64,000 bases of DNA from Linum tenue (GCA_946122785.1 CAMGYJ010000009.1:4990937-5054936), one strand, 5' to 3'. Shown: positions 48,294-61,560, counted from the first letter of the stretch. The notes: generated from the letters alone by a model not told the origin. A program made the numbers and translations.

Positions 48294-48780
48294 TGTTTAG
48301 CCAAGGTTGTCAACCCACCGTGGGTTGACCCACGGGTCGACCCAATTTGACCCTGACCCGGTGAGAAAAACGGGCCGCACGCACCCGCCGGGCCGACCAC
48401 TATTAGGTAACGGGTTGGAGGTCAAATTGTGTCATTTTTTCCTTTAGTTTGCGAAATGCGCCTATTTTCCAATTTTTCTTTTCGCCTAACTCAATCTTTG
48501 GAATACTAAGTTGAACATTTGAATATTTATGTTATATAAGTGTGTGTGAATTTTCATTATATGTTGAATCTAAGTACAATATATTATTTTGGTGTAATAT
48601 TATATGTTATAACTCATATGTTAGATAAGATTTGATATAATTTATTAGGATAAGTACAATATAATGACTCTTTCTATATTTCCGGGCCAAACCGGGCTAA
48701 AACGGTTGACCCATTAACCCTTGACCCACTAGGTCGACCGGGTCCGGGTCAACCCGCGGGTTGACAACCTTGTGTTTAGC
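48294..48780. mobile_element. Non-autonomous hAT element, CAAGGTTGTCAACCC family
   Basis: The element is 48302-48772 (471 bp) between identical TGTTTAGC (48294-48301 and 48773-48780). Perfect 15-bp terminal inverted repeats CAAGGTTGTCAACCC are followed by many GGGTTGACC/GGTCAACCC words. Its termini match those of the outermost element of the nest at 9875-22060, so it is a clean reference copy for that family. Confidence 0.93.
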
Positions 48781-48828
48781 TCATTACCAACCCACCATCT
48801 ACTTCCTTTTAGGACTAAATCTCGAGCT

Positions 48829-49334
48829 GATAGAACCAGTGGCGTAGCCAGAATTTCATTCAAGGTGGGTCCGACGTGAAAATAAAAAATATATATGATA
48901 AATATAATTAATATTTACATGACCCAAGATGTGTTTTATAGTTTTTCGACCGATTTCGTTTGAGGATGGAGAAATTTACCCTAAATTATAAATTAAAAAA
49001 CTAAGAATAAACCATTAGAGATGTAGTTTTATGTAAAAATCTAGAGTTAATTACATAATATGTAAGGTTAATATGTGCTATAAAGTTTTCTACAATATGT
49101 TAGTAGAAAAGTAGTGAACATGAGGGTTTGATTTTAACATTAGGGGTTTCGTACAAATATATATATTGTGAAGTTGCGATTGTTTACGTGAGATTGTTAC
49201 TTGTATTGTGAGCTTGGATTTCGTATTAATATATATATTTAACAATCACAACTTCCAAACAAGCACTTAATCTCGAGCCAAGGTAGGTCCGGGGACCCAC
49301 CCTCTACCAAGCTAGCTCCGCCACTCCATAGAAG
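48829..49334. mobile_element. Probable hAT-like element, CAGTGGCGTAGCC/CAGGGGCGGAGC type
   Basis: The element is 48837-49326 (490 bp). The left end is CAGTGGCGTAGCCAG; the complement of the right end is GAGTGGCGGAGCTAGC. Flanks GATAGAAC and CATAGAAG agree at 6 of 8 positions. The terminus resembles that of the second hAT in the nest. The interior is AT-rich without a gene. Confidence 0.65.
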
Positions 49335-50936
49335 GCTTCTTCACGTACAGCTCGGGTAGTAACCCAATGGCGCCTCTAAGATAGAGCAATTTGGGAAGTA
49401 TTTTGCCTTCGAGATTCGCTTAATAAGAGATTATGGTTTCTGCAATTTGGGAAGTACTTGTTAACCCGACATAACCGTATAAACCAGTTTCACAACCTTG
49501 AACTGTGAGACTCACTCTATTTCCAAGTAATATAAACAAAAACAAAATTATATAGTACACATGACATCTGTAATTAATTCTTTGATATTGTCGGTTTTAA
49601 ACCCAGATACTCACAGATTTTGCATTGGGGTGCGTATCAAGATGACTTTCATAAAATCATCTGTCTTTGTAGTACTTCACACCGAGTACGTTTAACTTCA
49701 AAGTTCTTTTAAGGACGCTTCCATCACCACAAAACACATCTTATCAATTAAAGTCAATTTCTTATTTTATGAGTCATGAATCCCTCACATACTTTATCGG
49801 TATGAGATTTGCCTCTCACGTACATACTTCCTACTAGTTTTTTAATAGGTAATGTCTATTTTTTATCCAAACTTTTCTCAGATTCTTTTATATTATCCAA
49901 ACCTATTAAAATGCTATTAAGGAGCCAAATCTTTCGTAATGCATCAAAATATTATCCATTTTTACGTTATCATTGATAATTTTGTAGCTCTTTTCTTTGT
50001 TAAAATACTTAAATTTGGGAATGTTGACTTCTATGTCTCTTCCAAGTCAGTATCATGTTGCCAAACCAATATTACTAACAAAATTGCTAACTGAAAAGTG
50101 AAAAGTTAACATTTAACTAATTTTTAGTTTTTCGATAAGTTTAATTTGACTAATTCTTTGATTTTCATGTCTGGCTGAACTCTAACTGCCTATTTTTTTT
50201 ATCAATACATGATTATCTTTTGTAAAAAAAAAACTAATAAAAAAAATACTAAAAAAGTTTTAGATAATAAATAAACGTTACCCAAATTTTTTTTATTGAA
50301 AATACTTCCTATTCCTGCTTCCGTTAAATCGTAACTTCTGTCATTTGCGGGAAATTGTCAAATTGAGCGAAAAAGGTTGTACGGAGCGGATCAGCCACCG
50401 CCGCCGCCGCAACTCCGCCTTCTCCTCCTCTTCTTCATCCACCATCTCCAAGCGACGTCGACCAGCTCATGTAAAATATCCCGTCCGACACCGCGAGAAA
50501 GAAACGTACGAGTTATCTCTTTTCTTTTCCCTTTCTCTTTCTCTCTTTCTGTCCGTGTTTTCGTCTCTCTCTTTCTTGTTGGCTCCGATTGTTACAGTCA
50601 GGTCTCAGGTCACGTCGGTAAACTTCAGGCGGCTTATGGATTCCGGGCTTCACGCCATTGTTTCTTCTTTGCAATTGGGTTTTCTTTTCTCCGTCTTCAT
50701 TATCCTTACACAACAACTGACTTCTCTCTCTATCTCTCTCTCTGTCTAGGGTTACGTTGCCTTTCGTTCTCTTCGTCTCATCACTCCTTCACTCAACACT
50801 GTAAGTATCCTCTCTTGCGCTCTTCCTTCTTCTTTCTATTCAAGTATGTATTGGTTATTTCTCTTGGACTAACCTGGTGTTTGATTGCCTTAGCCGGTTC
50901 TGCAGCTCCATCTGTGTAGATTTTCGTTCTAGAGAC
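49335..50936. other. AT-rich spacer and ARID gene leader with a probable 5' UTR intron
   Basis: 49335-50330 is AT-rich with no gene. From about 50345 the sequence becomes CT-rich and leader-like. ACACT|GTAAGTATCC at 50801 and TTGCCTTAG|CC at 50893 make a plausible 5' UTR intron ending 43 bases before the ATG. Confidence 0.45.
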
Positions 50937-53900
50937 ATGGGTGATCCAAAAGAAGCGGAGAATGTTAATGCTGAAAATGCGGCTGTGGTTGCCGCTGATG
51001 GAGAACTCAATCCCAATCTAGAAAATGCTGCACAAGATCATCAGCAATTTGATCCCCAACTCCCTAGTGAAAATAAAGGGGCAGAGTTGTCTGCATTGGA
51101 TTCTGGTGGTGTTCCTATGGATGTGGAGACCCTCAATTGTACAAATGATAACCCTCAGCTTGCCCCTGGCATTATTGAACTTGCTCCTGTTGCTGATAAT
51201 CCCGACAAGGGCGACAATCCACATTGCTCGGGGGACATAATGGCTAGTGCTGCTGCTGCTCCTGAGCCCCTCTCTGCTGATAAAGAGTCCTCTATTGGCT
51301 TTGCTGCTTGTGCGGAGCCCCCTGCCCATAAATCATCGGACGATGCTAAGCAGGAAGCAAATAATGAAGATGCAAGTTTCAAATCCAGGCGTCCTGATGA
51401 TAGCAGTGCTGATGATGGCACAATTGTTCCGAATGGCCAGAAGCAATTTTCTACCACCAAACATGAGGAAGATACGGTTTCTCCTGTGGCTGATAACCAG
51501 TCTGCTGAGAGCAAAGACGATCACGGGGGAGAGAGAGTCTCCGTATTGAAAGACGAACTGGCCAAGGTTGACTTGCCGGTTCACTCTGTAAATAAGAAGG
51601 AACTTGCCAAATCCAAGTTGGATGAAGAAGAGTCTGGAGGTGCGCTGAGAACCCCTGGCAGAAATTTCCTTTTGGAACCTTCATCGGATGAGGGATACGA
51701 GTCGGGAACAGAGGAGGAACAATTGGAGTTCATGAAGGAGGTTGAAACTTTTTATAGAGATAATCACTTGGAGTTCAAGGCCCCAAAGTTTTATAAAGAA
51801 GAACTAAATCTGCTTAAGTAAGTTTTTGCAACTCACAGAATTCCTGCTTGTTTCTCCCAGTTTACATCCATTCATAAAGATTCTTGATCGTTCTGCTGCT
51901 GCATTTGATTAAGGTTATGGAGAGCTGTCGTCAAACTGGGAGGCTATGAACAGGTTCAGTCTGATTTTTGTCCTCCTTCAAACTGGTTAAGTTTCTGCCA
52001 ATTGATAGACTAGTTTCTCGCATGTTATGATTTTCACTGTTTAGCACCGTACTGCACATATGCATGGCCATTTAGACACATATTTGTTTGATTATTCCTG
52101 GCACACTGTGTTTAGGGAACCTTCTCAGCTTTCAGCCTGGACGTATCCATGATTGTTCGATTTTCTTGTGTCTTTGTTTTTTTTTTTTTTTTTTGAAACA
52201 GTCTTGTGTCTTTGTTGAATTGTGGAAGTTAGTCGCTTTCTAAGAAAGCATTTTCTTTGAAAGTATCTATTTAATCTACCTTGTTTGGATCTTATGTTGG
52301 ATAAAGGTGTGTGAATAATTAGTCAATCCTGTGCTGTTATCATCTGAAATTTGAAACATCCCTTCTCTGTTGGGAGGCAAAATAGGTAACTGATGATTTG
52401 GAGAACCTTGCTTTTTCTTCTGTGTTCTCTAATGTTCCTTTTCATTTTTTTCCTCCTATTGTCAATTGTGTCATATCTTCATGAGAGCAGATTCATCTCT
52501 GTTGGTATTGGTATTATAGTCTTTTCTATGGTTTCTTATTTTCTGTAGGTGACATCATGCAAGTTATGGCGGCAAGTTGGCGAATCATTTAGACCTCCAA
52601 AGTAATGATCTTTGATTTTAAGTTGATTTCTGGATTTTGGCTTGATTAATAGGAACTGGAAACTGAAGCTTCTTTTGGGGAGTAAACATTGTCTCCGAGC
52701 CAAGACACGTTTGTTTATGCATTATTTGAAATGTGTTTGATTTGTAGAATGGACTTTAAAACATCGACAATTTTCTAGTTCTTGTAGTGGTTATGTCTAG
52801 ACATTATATGACTAGCTACTGGAGAACGTATCATTTCTACCGTAAAACAAGTATTGTTCCATCTGTCTCGGATTTATTGGGTTCAATTTGTTAATTTAAT
52901 TTAAATTAATTGTTTTCTTTTTCTACCTTACTAGGACGTGCACAACAGTCTCGTGGACATTCAGAATTTTTTATGAGAAGGTTAACCTCTGTCTTATCTA
53001 GTTGTCTATCAGCTAGTGGTTTTTTTGTCTAAAGAAGTTCTTGAATCTGCTTTATTCTCTTCATTCAGGCATTGTTTGAATACGAGAAGCATAAAATGCG
53101 TAATGGTGAGCTTCCTTTTTCTGATGGTATATCAATCGAGGCTACAAGGCCAGAAAACCAGGTAAGCTAGATTGGCTTTGCTGGGATATATTTGCTGCAT
53201 CCATCTTGGTTATGAATAAAAGCCCTAAAAGAATATTGGTCCTTCTAAGTTCTCTCTGTATGTTAAATCTGGGACATATCATGTTAAGATTTCCTTTACT
53301 TGATTAGCTGATGGGCAATGTATGCATCCAACAGTGTCTGTGTACTGTGGGATTAATGGGTGATTCTGAGGTCAATGGTATTCTAGATGTTTTGTTGCAT
53401 TGATAGTTTATAGGTAAACAAGTCTGTTGTTAAGTTTTATCTATTACTCATTTTTAGAAGATAAATTCAACTGGATTAATTGTGAGTAACATCATTCCAT
53501 GCTACTTAATGTTAAGTTGCAAGAAAGGATAATTGGAAGGTGGACCTAGTAATATCTAAAAGATCATTCACCTACATGTATTGTTGTCTGTGGAATTAAC
53601 CTGTCTATAGCTGCCTTCATTATCATTCCCCCTTTTTGGTTTCAGATAACTGCCTTGTAATCTCAATACATATACGTAATACTCAGCTGCTAAACTTATC
53701 AGAGGTTCTGATATTTGTACTTTTGAGATGTTTTTCCCTGAAGTACTTCATTGACGAATTTCGGACGAATACTTGAACACGCTTAAGTAGTAATGCAATT
53801 CTTTCAATTATTCCCCCAGTTTTTGTGGGATTTTTGTTTCCACTTATCCTATTTGATGTGCTTTATGAGTTTATCCCGTGGTAAAATGTTTCTCTTCAGC

Positions 53901-55845
53901 GTGCATCTGCCGATTTGCCTGGCTTTTCCAGTGTCACACTCTAGGGCTTCGCATCCAGGATCGCTTTTCACGAAATTGTTGTATCAATGTTGATTGCAGT
54001 CCAGTGGAAGCTTGGGTCTCGTACCTGGTCGAGCGCCACGAAGAGATGCTGCTGCTCGTGCAATGCAGGGTTGGCATTCTCAACGCCTGCTTGGTAATGG
54101 TGAGGTTTCTCAACCAGTCATTAAGGTGCGTGAAAAAAGCTTCAGTTTCTACTTCTACTGCTGCAATTTCATTTCTGATTAATTTCTCAACCTTCTTGCG
54201 GTTTTGGACTTAGGATAAGAATTTGAGCTCCATCCCCAAGGTTGAGAAGCCATTGAAGACAAATGGTATGACTTAATTTCATTTCTGATCTTTTTATATC
54301 AGCATCTTGGTCCCATAATAAACATGTGTGCAAAGTCTGAGTTTCGCTTACCCTCTATCAGGTTTACTTAAGAGGAAGAAGCTGTCAAGTGCTGAACGCG
54401 CCATTAATGTTTCTCCCTTGAAAACAACAAGGACACAGTTAGGTTTTTGTTTTAAATATTCCTTATGTTTCTTAAATGTAGTGGATTATGAAAACTAGAA
54501 ACCTTAATTCCTTTGTTCATCAGAGCGGATAGTGTGGTAATCGATGTGGGACCCCCTGCTGACTGGGTGAAGGTCAATGTACAGAGAACTGTAAGATTTC
54601 TATTTCCATTTCAATGAACTTAAATTCTTGATTTGCGACTTCAATGGTTATCATCTTGAGTTTTTGCTGATTCTGCTTGCTTTTCACAGAATGATTGCTA
54701 TGAGGTATATGCTTTAGTTCCCGGACTTCTACGCGAGGAGGTAAGATGTACATATCATAGAGATCTTGAATGTAATATCTTTCTCATTAAACGAAAATGT
54801 AGGTCTCCATGGCAACAGGTTTTAATTGGTTTACCTCTTAAATGCGTATCATAGAGGTTAGAGAACTATTGTTGGTCTTGTATTTGATTCTTGCTCCATG
54901 GTAAGCAAATTTAGCTGACACTACATGCTCGTCTGTCCTTGGTATTATCGTAACATACAATTGGCTAGAGGGGCCTTCCGAAAGAATTTCTGAAGTATGA
55001 TACCCAAAGTATTCAACAGTACAAATTTTGTGCTTGCAAGTTGTTGATATGTTTGCTGTATGAAGACACGATGTCCGTGTTTCTCCCTCTTCCCTTTCCT
55101 AGAAAAGTGGAACCTGTGCTGCTCTGCTGACTGCTGTGTTGATTTCTAATGAACCAATTTCATTCATATGCTCACTTGATGCTCATATATATGCTGCAAA
55201 TTTCCTGTTCTTTCCTTCCGTAAAATTGCACAGATCCCTAGAATTGACCCAAACTTGGGATGCTTCCTGAACCAGTTCAACCGTTTGGCCAGTTATTAAT
55301 AAGTGCGGTGGCAATTGTGGCCCGTGGGAAATGGACGATTGTGTTATTCTCTGGCATTAGTTTGTGATTAGCCTAGCTCTACCGTGGATGTGCTGATGAT
55401 ATTTGGAACAATTTCATGTGCAGGTTCATGTTCAGTCTGATGCAGCTGGGCGCTTGGTTATATCTGGTCAACCAGAACAACTTGAAAATCCCTGGGGTGT
55501 CACTCCATTTAAAAAGGTGAGTTTTGGATGACTGAAGCGGATGCCTTTATAAGCTTCAGTTGGAAAAGCTTGTTGGCATTGATCTCATGTTCTATTCGTT
55601 TTTAACTTTTTCATCACGAGACATCCAACTCTCTTATAGAGAAACACAGGCCAACTTCTCTAAGCCGCTAGGCCTCATTTTGGCTGGATGATAAGTGTTA
55701 ATGCGGGAAACAGAGCCTTACATCGGTTGTTGACTTGCAGGTGGTTAGCCTCCCTTCAAGGATCGATCCTCATCAGACATCTGCAGTAGTGACCTTGCAC
55801 GGTCAGTTATTTGTGCGGGTTCCGTTCGAGCAGTCAGATGGTTAA
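50937..55845 (+). CDS. ARID/BRIGHT DNA-binding protein with C-terminal HSP20-like domain
   Basis: This family (in Arabidopsis ARID3, ARID5 and ARID6 as I recall) binds AT-rich DNA and is associated with chromatin complexes. Twelve coding exons join to 561 residues: 50937-51817, 51914-51953, 52549-52601, 52935-52980, 53069-53161, 54000-54125, 54214-54265, 54362-54442, 54526-54590, 54690-54740, 55424-55516, 55741-55845. Residues 1-260 are acidic and low-complexity. The ARID domain is about 264-370 (EEEQLEFMKEVETFYRDNHL, LWRAVVKLGGYEQVTSCKLW, VGESFRPPKTCTTVSWTFR). A basic block follows (RAPRRDAAARAMQGWHSQRL). The HSP20/alpha-crystallin-like domain is about 455-560 (PPADWVKVNVQRTNDCYEVY, LVPGLLREE, ENPWGVTPFKKVVSLPSRID). 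The start has G at +4 and no earlier in-frame ATG. Acceptor CAG|CGG at 54525 needs the second AG in CAGAG; it is the only choice keeping frame. Which paralogue it is cannot be decided here. Confidence 0.9.
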
Positions 55846-56890
55846 GCTGTGGATATGCTCCGACTCGAGACTAGAAGGTCCTTTAAATTGCTTAGGAATG
55901 ACTTGAGGAAACATTAATGTAGCATCTCCCCCCCCCCCCATAGACATGATTTGGTAGTGCCAGGTCATTTTCATTACCCGTAGTCAACTGGGAAGAGCTA
56001 ACCATGCTTTTCTTGACATTGTATTGTAGTAGTAACTTTATTATCGCCATGCATGAATACTACTTGTAACTTAAAAGATAATGGCAATTAGTTGACATAT
56101 ATGCTAAATAATACGTTTGATCATTGTGTTTATCATGCTGTTTCATGATTGTCACAAGAAAAAATTCAATTGCATTAGTTATTGATGGAAATAGTAGTCT
56201 CGACGAACAGGGCGATGATGAATCTACGTTGGTGGCCGCATGCCTTCAAATTGCTACTCCCATCCCAGCCAAAGCCTAGGTGAAATTGAGGAGCAAAACT
56301 TGTACCCGACAGTTTGAATGCATTGTTGCACCAGCGCATTTTGAAGCTGGAAAGCGCTGTGCATATGGCTGCAAATGAGCCAAACCGCTCACGAGCTGCT
56401 CAGACTTTCGGTTCGGAAAAGGGTTGTTCAGTGCATTTGTGCTCTTGAAGTCGGTTAGTTTGGTATGGCCATTACATTTCTTCTACTGGGATGTCCTGCC
56501 ATCTCTGTTTTGGGATTTCTTTCTGCTGCAACACATAACATAATGCATTCATTCCACAAGGCTCTGCCAAGCATTTGACATAACACGTTTTTAAAATGGT
56601 TGAAAGAAGTGAGTTACAGATGAAAACTGGAATCTCCTCTCCCATGTCTTCTTCCCTAATTTACAAACCAGATTGCATAACAACTTAAAAAGAGCTAGTT
56701 TCTACTCTGCTTTGGTTTAGGGCAAGCCCTGTGTGACCCTGTTTGTGTCTCTGCCTGCCTGTTTGTCTGTCTGGTATTGAAATGTATACAGAGCTACAGC
56801 AAAAAAAAAAAAAAAAAAAAAAAAACAAAAGCATATATAAGAAGTCTGCAGCTTTCCATACGAGCCCCTCACAGCTGGGCTGGAGGATTA
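55846..56890. other. Convergent 3' ends of the ARID and CSLD genes
   Basis: 3' UTR-like sequence from both sides. It includes an 11-C run near 55928 and a run of about 25 A at 56802-56825 (poly-U in the CSLD transcript sense). No further gene seen. Confidence 0.5.
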
Positions 56891-59800
56891 TTACGGGAAC
56901 TGGAAGCCACCACCCGTGCCACCGGGTTGCGTCGGAGTGTTGACGACGGCCGGCGGGCTGATAGCAATCCACAGAAGAGAGAGCGTGATGGCTATCAAGC
57001 CCGACCACACAAACACAATGGTCGGAGTCTTCCCTCTCCTCCCCATCAGCCCTTTGGCGAAAGGGTACAGGTGCGCCAGCACCCAGAAGCTGAAGAACCC
57101 GCCACCCACCAGCTTGCTCCACTGCGGCACCGCGCTGTAGATCGTCCTGATGACCGCCCACGCCATGGCTATGATGTTGGTCATCGCGATCACGATCGGA
57201 GGAATCATGAGGGAGGTCCACTTCACCAGGTACAGCTCCGCGTAGATGTCGTCGTTGTCGTCCCCTGCTCCTTTGGAAGTCAGAGTGAACGAGATCTCGA
57301 TCCCGGCAATGACCTTGAGCAGGCCCTGCACCACCGCGGCCAGGTGGGCGCTGGTGCCAGAGATGAGCCAGAACTGCTCGTTCCTCCACCATTCCTCCAG
57401 CCCGACCCCCGACCACTTCACCTCCAGGACGGCCAGGCCGATGAGGCAGCAGGTGATGATCAGCAGGTACACCAGGAAAGCAATGTTGAGGCTCTCCACG
57501 ATGAAGGAACCCGAGAAGAGCGACAGCGCCGGGAGGAAGCAGTACACGATCAGGAAGATGGACGTGAATGGGTAGATGCCGACGTTGATGTAGAAGAGTC
57601 GCTGCAGCAGCATGAGCTTCCTGGAGGCCAGGAAGGCGTTGTTTCTCGAGAAGAAGATCTCGACGGAACCCGTCGCCCACCTCAGCACCTGGTGGAGCCG
57701 GTCCGTCAGGTTGATCGGAGCTCCTCCCCGGAATGCGTCTCGCTTGGTGACGCAGTAGACCGAGTGCCAGCCGCGGTTGTGCATTCGGTAACCTGTCACC
57801 ACGTCCTCTGTCACTGAGCCGTAGATCCACCCCACGCGGTCTCCCCACTCTGTTTTATCCTCGTACCTGGGTTCATTTATCCACAACAAAGTGAGAAGCA
57901 TCAATGTAATTACCGCGCGAAATGAGATTTTAACTGCAGGGAGAGGAGACATACCAGCAAGAGATTACAGACACTGCTTCAGCGACAGTGGTGGCATCGA
58001 GCGGCTCCCTGGGGACTCGAAGAGCGCCAGGAGGGCGTCCGTATTTGACAGCAGGATGGTCAGCTAAAGGTCGAGCTTGGTACTCCGCAACGGGTATGGA
58101 TTCAGCTAGCATCGTCGAGTTGCCGAACCTTTTGGGCAGCAGGTTGAGGTCGAGATCGGGATCGAAATCGGTAGTGGTCAAGGGATGCGTCTCGGCGGAG
58201 GAGGAGTCGTCCTTGGGCTGAGTCTTGTCAGGATTCGGCGGATCGAATCCGTAGAGGGCGAACCTCCGAAACATACAACCCGTGCCCACGTACACCGGAC
58301 CTTGCAGGCCATCGAGGGCACGCATGTTGCCATCGAAGAAGACGGTGTTCTTGTTGGCATACCGATCAGAAGGATCGATCCCTTCGAACCTCTGAGGGAA
58401 CTGAATGTAGCAAATGTTCTCCCCACCTCTATCCATCATGAAACACATGCCTTCTCTTATGGCCTTGCAGTTGTAAATGTAGTGGTCGCAATCAAGATTC
58501 AGCATGAACGGGCCATTGGAGAGGATCGCAGACGCCCTCACCAAGCAGTTCATCGCTCCAGCTTTCTTGTTGTGGTCGTACCCTGGCCTCTTCTCACGCG
58601 ACACATAGACAAACATCGGGAGGCGAATGTCGACATTGGTGAAGTCGAGAATCTTGTCATCGGATCCGCCCATCAGAGGGTCGGTGCTAGGCGGCTTGAG
58701 CATGACCTGCAGAATCCCAGAGTGGTCTCCTTTGGCATGGTCGGGTGCCGAAGCAGCCCACGTTCCGGGCCAGTGGGTGCCATCCGCCATCCACGTAGCC
58801 TTCTGAATCTTGATGGGTTCCAATGGGTCAGCCCCACTCTCCCTCTTGTGCTTCAACATCTTCATCTCTTCTCTGGCATTGAAAGCATCAGACCGCCTGC
58901 GTATCGAATCCGGCAGGCTGTTGATCCTCACTTTGAACTCATCGTACTCTCGCTTCATCCTTCTCCTGTCCTTGACAAAGTCGGATCTGCTCTTGTTCTT
59001 GGTTGGGTCCACTTTCAAGCTGAAGTAGCTGTCAGGATTTCTCGGCTCGATGTTGTGCTTTCGACAAAAGGGAACCCATAGGTCTGCAAAACTTGCAGCC
59101 TCTGCCATGGCCTCGAATGTCAACAACGCACCTCCGTCGTCAGATATGTAACACGCCAGCTTCTCCACAGGGTAGTCGACTGCCAAAATGGAGAGAATAG
59201 TGTTGGCAGTGATGAGCGGCGGTTCCTTCTCAGGATCTGCCGTGGAGACAAACATGTCCACACCTGGGAGGTCGGAGCGGCCAGTGGGGTTGGATGGAGA
59301 TGGCATCTCGAATTTTTCCTTCAACACCTCGAGGTCGGTCAGTCGATAAACGGGGCAGAGTTTTGGGATTTGATCAAGAATCCAGGAGAAGGCAAACCAG
59401 AGCTCACAGGTAATGGACATAGCCCACAGCCACACTGCATCTCTGTTAGGATGGGTGATCCTCCATTGCAGGAAGAACCCCAACACCACGAATCGGATCA
59501 CGATTAGAAGGCGATAAGGGCTGAGGATCGAGGAGTCGACCAACATCTTTCGACTAAGGGGCTGCCAAGGTTTGTCGTTCCTTTCCAACATGGACGTGCC
59601 ATTGAAACCCTCATCACCACCATCGTCGCCGTACACGTCATCCGGAGGCGGCCAGTAGGCATTTCCATAGCCGTACGTGCCTTTGGTCTCGAATAACCAA
59701 CGATTGTGATCGAACTCTCCATTCTGGTTGCGTTTCATCATGGACATGTTGCTGGAATCTCCTTTGTTCGGTGGAGGCAATGGCAGCGCCCCTTTGGAGT

Positions 59801-60479
59801 AATCGGGCACATCGTCGTCGTAGTCGCCATGTCTGTATGGCTCTTTGCATCCTGGACATAACCCGCCGTCTTTTTGAGCGTCCATGTAGCAATCTCTGCA
59901 GATTTTGAACCTAAAACACCCCATTGCAAACAGGGAAAAAACATGTTAACATGAATGTTGGATCCTTTACCTTTTACCTAACGGTTTTACGCGCGTTTCG
60001 TACCTGCACTCGCAAGGGATGACATCATTGCCACGCTCGTCCTTGATGACTTTCCCATCGCAAGCAGCCATGGCGCAGGAAGATCCCCTGGCACCGGCCA
60101 TCTGGGGATGAGTGACCTCGGAGTCGATGACCTTGTCCATGAGGTGGGCGCGGGTGACGCTGTTGAAGCCACCGGTGAACAAGGAATTCGACACGTACTG
60201 TTCTTCCGCTTTCACCGCCACCGATGAAGTGTCCATCGGCTGGTTGTCCGGGGTGGGAGGAATGTGGACGGTGTAGTTCATGTAGTCGCCGGATATCTCG
60301 TCGGACATGTCCAAGTCCTCTCTCGATAGGCTGACGTATCGCCCACTAGACGTTCGACGGGCGAATTTCACAGTTTGCCCGCTCCCGCTCGCATTCCGGT
60401 TCCCACCTTGTTGGCTCGCGTTTGGCGCACCGGGGTTACGCATTGCCTTCTTTGATGGTTGAGAAGATAATGACGACAT
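56891..60479 (-). CDS. CSLD4: Cellulose synthase-like D4 glycosyltransferase
   Basis: A family 2 glycosyltransferase making a beta-1,4-glucan/mannan-type wall polymer at Golgi or plasma membrane. CSLD1/CSLD4 serve pollen-tube growth in Arabidopsis. Exons are 60479-60004, 59910-57955 and 57866-56891, giving 1,135 residues; introns are only 93 and 88 bp. The N-terminus reads [20 protein letters not shown] and [17 protein letters not shown]-type zinc finger is at about 137-185 (CAMAACDG to CRDCYMDAQ and CPGCKEPYR). Two transmembrane segments follow. The catalytic core has [35 protein letters not shown] and QVLRWATGS: the D, DxD, TED and Q..RW signature, all intact. Six C-terminal membrane spans end [27 protein letters not shown] and the ending match Arabidopsis CSLD4 (At4g38190) as I remember it, and the FRS5/FRS9 neighbours agree. 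Confidence 0.92.
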
Positions 60480-60787
60480 AAAAAGTGTTTTATATATCGA
60501 TAATCAGAATTGTAAAATTTTCTCTTCCTTATATTCGTGTTCCTATGAATTTGAATCATGAATGCATGATCGTGGTAGTGAAAAGAGGAAAAAAAAAACA
60601 AATTCTAACAATTAGCTAGGTGGGTTGCATTTCTGCACATGAATTCATGACGAATAAAGGAAAAAAACAAAAGAATAGAGAGAGGGAGAGAGAAAGAGCT
60701 TTACGGTGATTATTGTGGAAGGAAGAAAATAGTTATTGAATCAGAGAGAAATGAGAAGAAAAAGGTGGTGGAAGGGAGAAAAGAAGG

Positions 60788-60795
60788 TATTTATA
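60788..60795 (-). promoter_or_regulatory. Probable TATA box of CSLD4
   Basis: The minus strand reads TATAAATA about 310 bp upstream of the ATG. A GA/CT-rich leader at 60675-60780 lies between them. Position suggests a 5' UTR of about 280 bases. Confidence 0.6.
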
Positions 60796-60799
60796 TGTC

Positions 60800-61106
60800 A
60801 TAAAAATGCGGGAGTGTATTAGAGACTTATTAGTGGCTGGAAAAAAAGAGGTGTGGAGGAGAGGGAGGAGAGATGTGGTGGAGGTGCTCCTTTTAAATTT
60901 CCTATATGGTTTAATAGAAGGAAATATTTTGTATCAATTTGATTGTAAATTGTTATTAAAAATATACACTAGACAAAGTTTTTTTCCCCCTCAATGGAAC
61001 CTGTATTGCTATGTGGCCTACTGTAGCGGGTATTTTTGGCATATTCATTTGTCATCGATGGGTTTTATGCATCTACAGGGTACTTTGATTTTGTGAAATT
61101 TTTTTA
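60800..61106. other. CSLD4 upstream region
   Basis: Promoter-proximal sequence with a purine-rich block at 60840-60890. No known pollen element was assigned. Confidence 0.35.
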
Positions 61107-61560
61107 GGGTTATAGGTATAATATGCCTTTTTATATCAAACATGCTCCTGTATTCTGTAAAAATGATCAAACATACCCTTTTATTTAAATTTTCATCCAA
61201 AAAACGTTAACCATGGTCGAACTTTGATTTGGGCAGCACAAATGTCTAAAATATTCCTAATAATTTCACTTTTAGAATTTTTTAGTTCTTTTGTATAGCC
61301 AAATAATTCGAATAATTTCACTTTGAATAGACCCAGAGATATAAAACGGGAGACAAAACTGACATTTTCGCTCCCATTTGCCGATGTCGGTTCGTCTAAA
61401 TCTTGTTTCAACCATGATTGGCGATTTTTTCAAAGGAATTTTAACAGAAGGGCATGTTTGATAATTTTTCAAAGTACAAGGGCATGTTTGATATAAAAAA
61501 TAATAGAGGGGCATGTTTGATAAAACATCATAGTAGAGGGGCATATTATACCTATAACCC
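61107..61560. mobile_element. Small terminal-inverted-repeat element (MITE-like)
   Basis: The left end GGGTTATAGGTATAATATGC and the complement of the right end GGGTTATAGGTATAATATGC are identical over 20 bp. GGCATGTTTGAT recurs at 61451, 61481 and 61510, and inverted near the left end (ATCAAACAT). Flanks are T-rich (ATTTTTTTA left, C then TTTTTTTTA right), so an 8-9 bp duplication is possible but cannot be proved. A GGG terminus with a 9-bp duplication would suggest a Mutator-type MITE. Confidence 0.75.

Noticed and set aside
50877..50936. Upstream extension of the ARID protein
   Set aside because: It has no ATG, crosses a probable 5' UTR intron acceptor, and precedes a good ATG at 50937.
53900..53943. 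Extra ARID exon (CGTGCATCTGCC..)
   Set aside because: It has an acceptor-like start, but its frame hits TAG at once and no donor restores phase. Exon 6 starting at 54000 joins exon 5 cleanly.
56777..57817. Long + strand open frame opposite CSLD4
   Set aside because: It is the GC-rich antisense of the conserved CSLD catalytic and membrane region and has no family features. Other long frames opposite CSLD4, LHCB4 and the FRS genes are rejected for the same reason.
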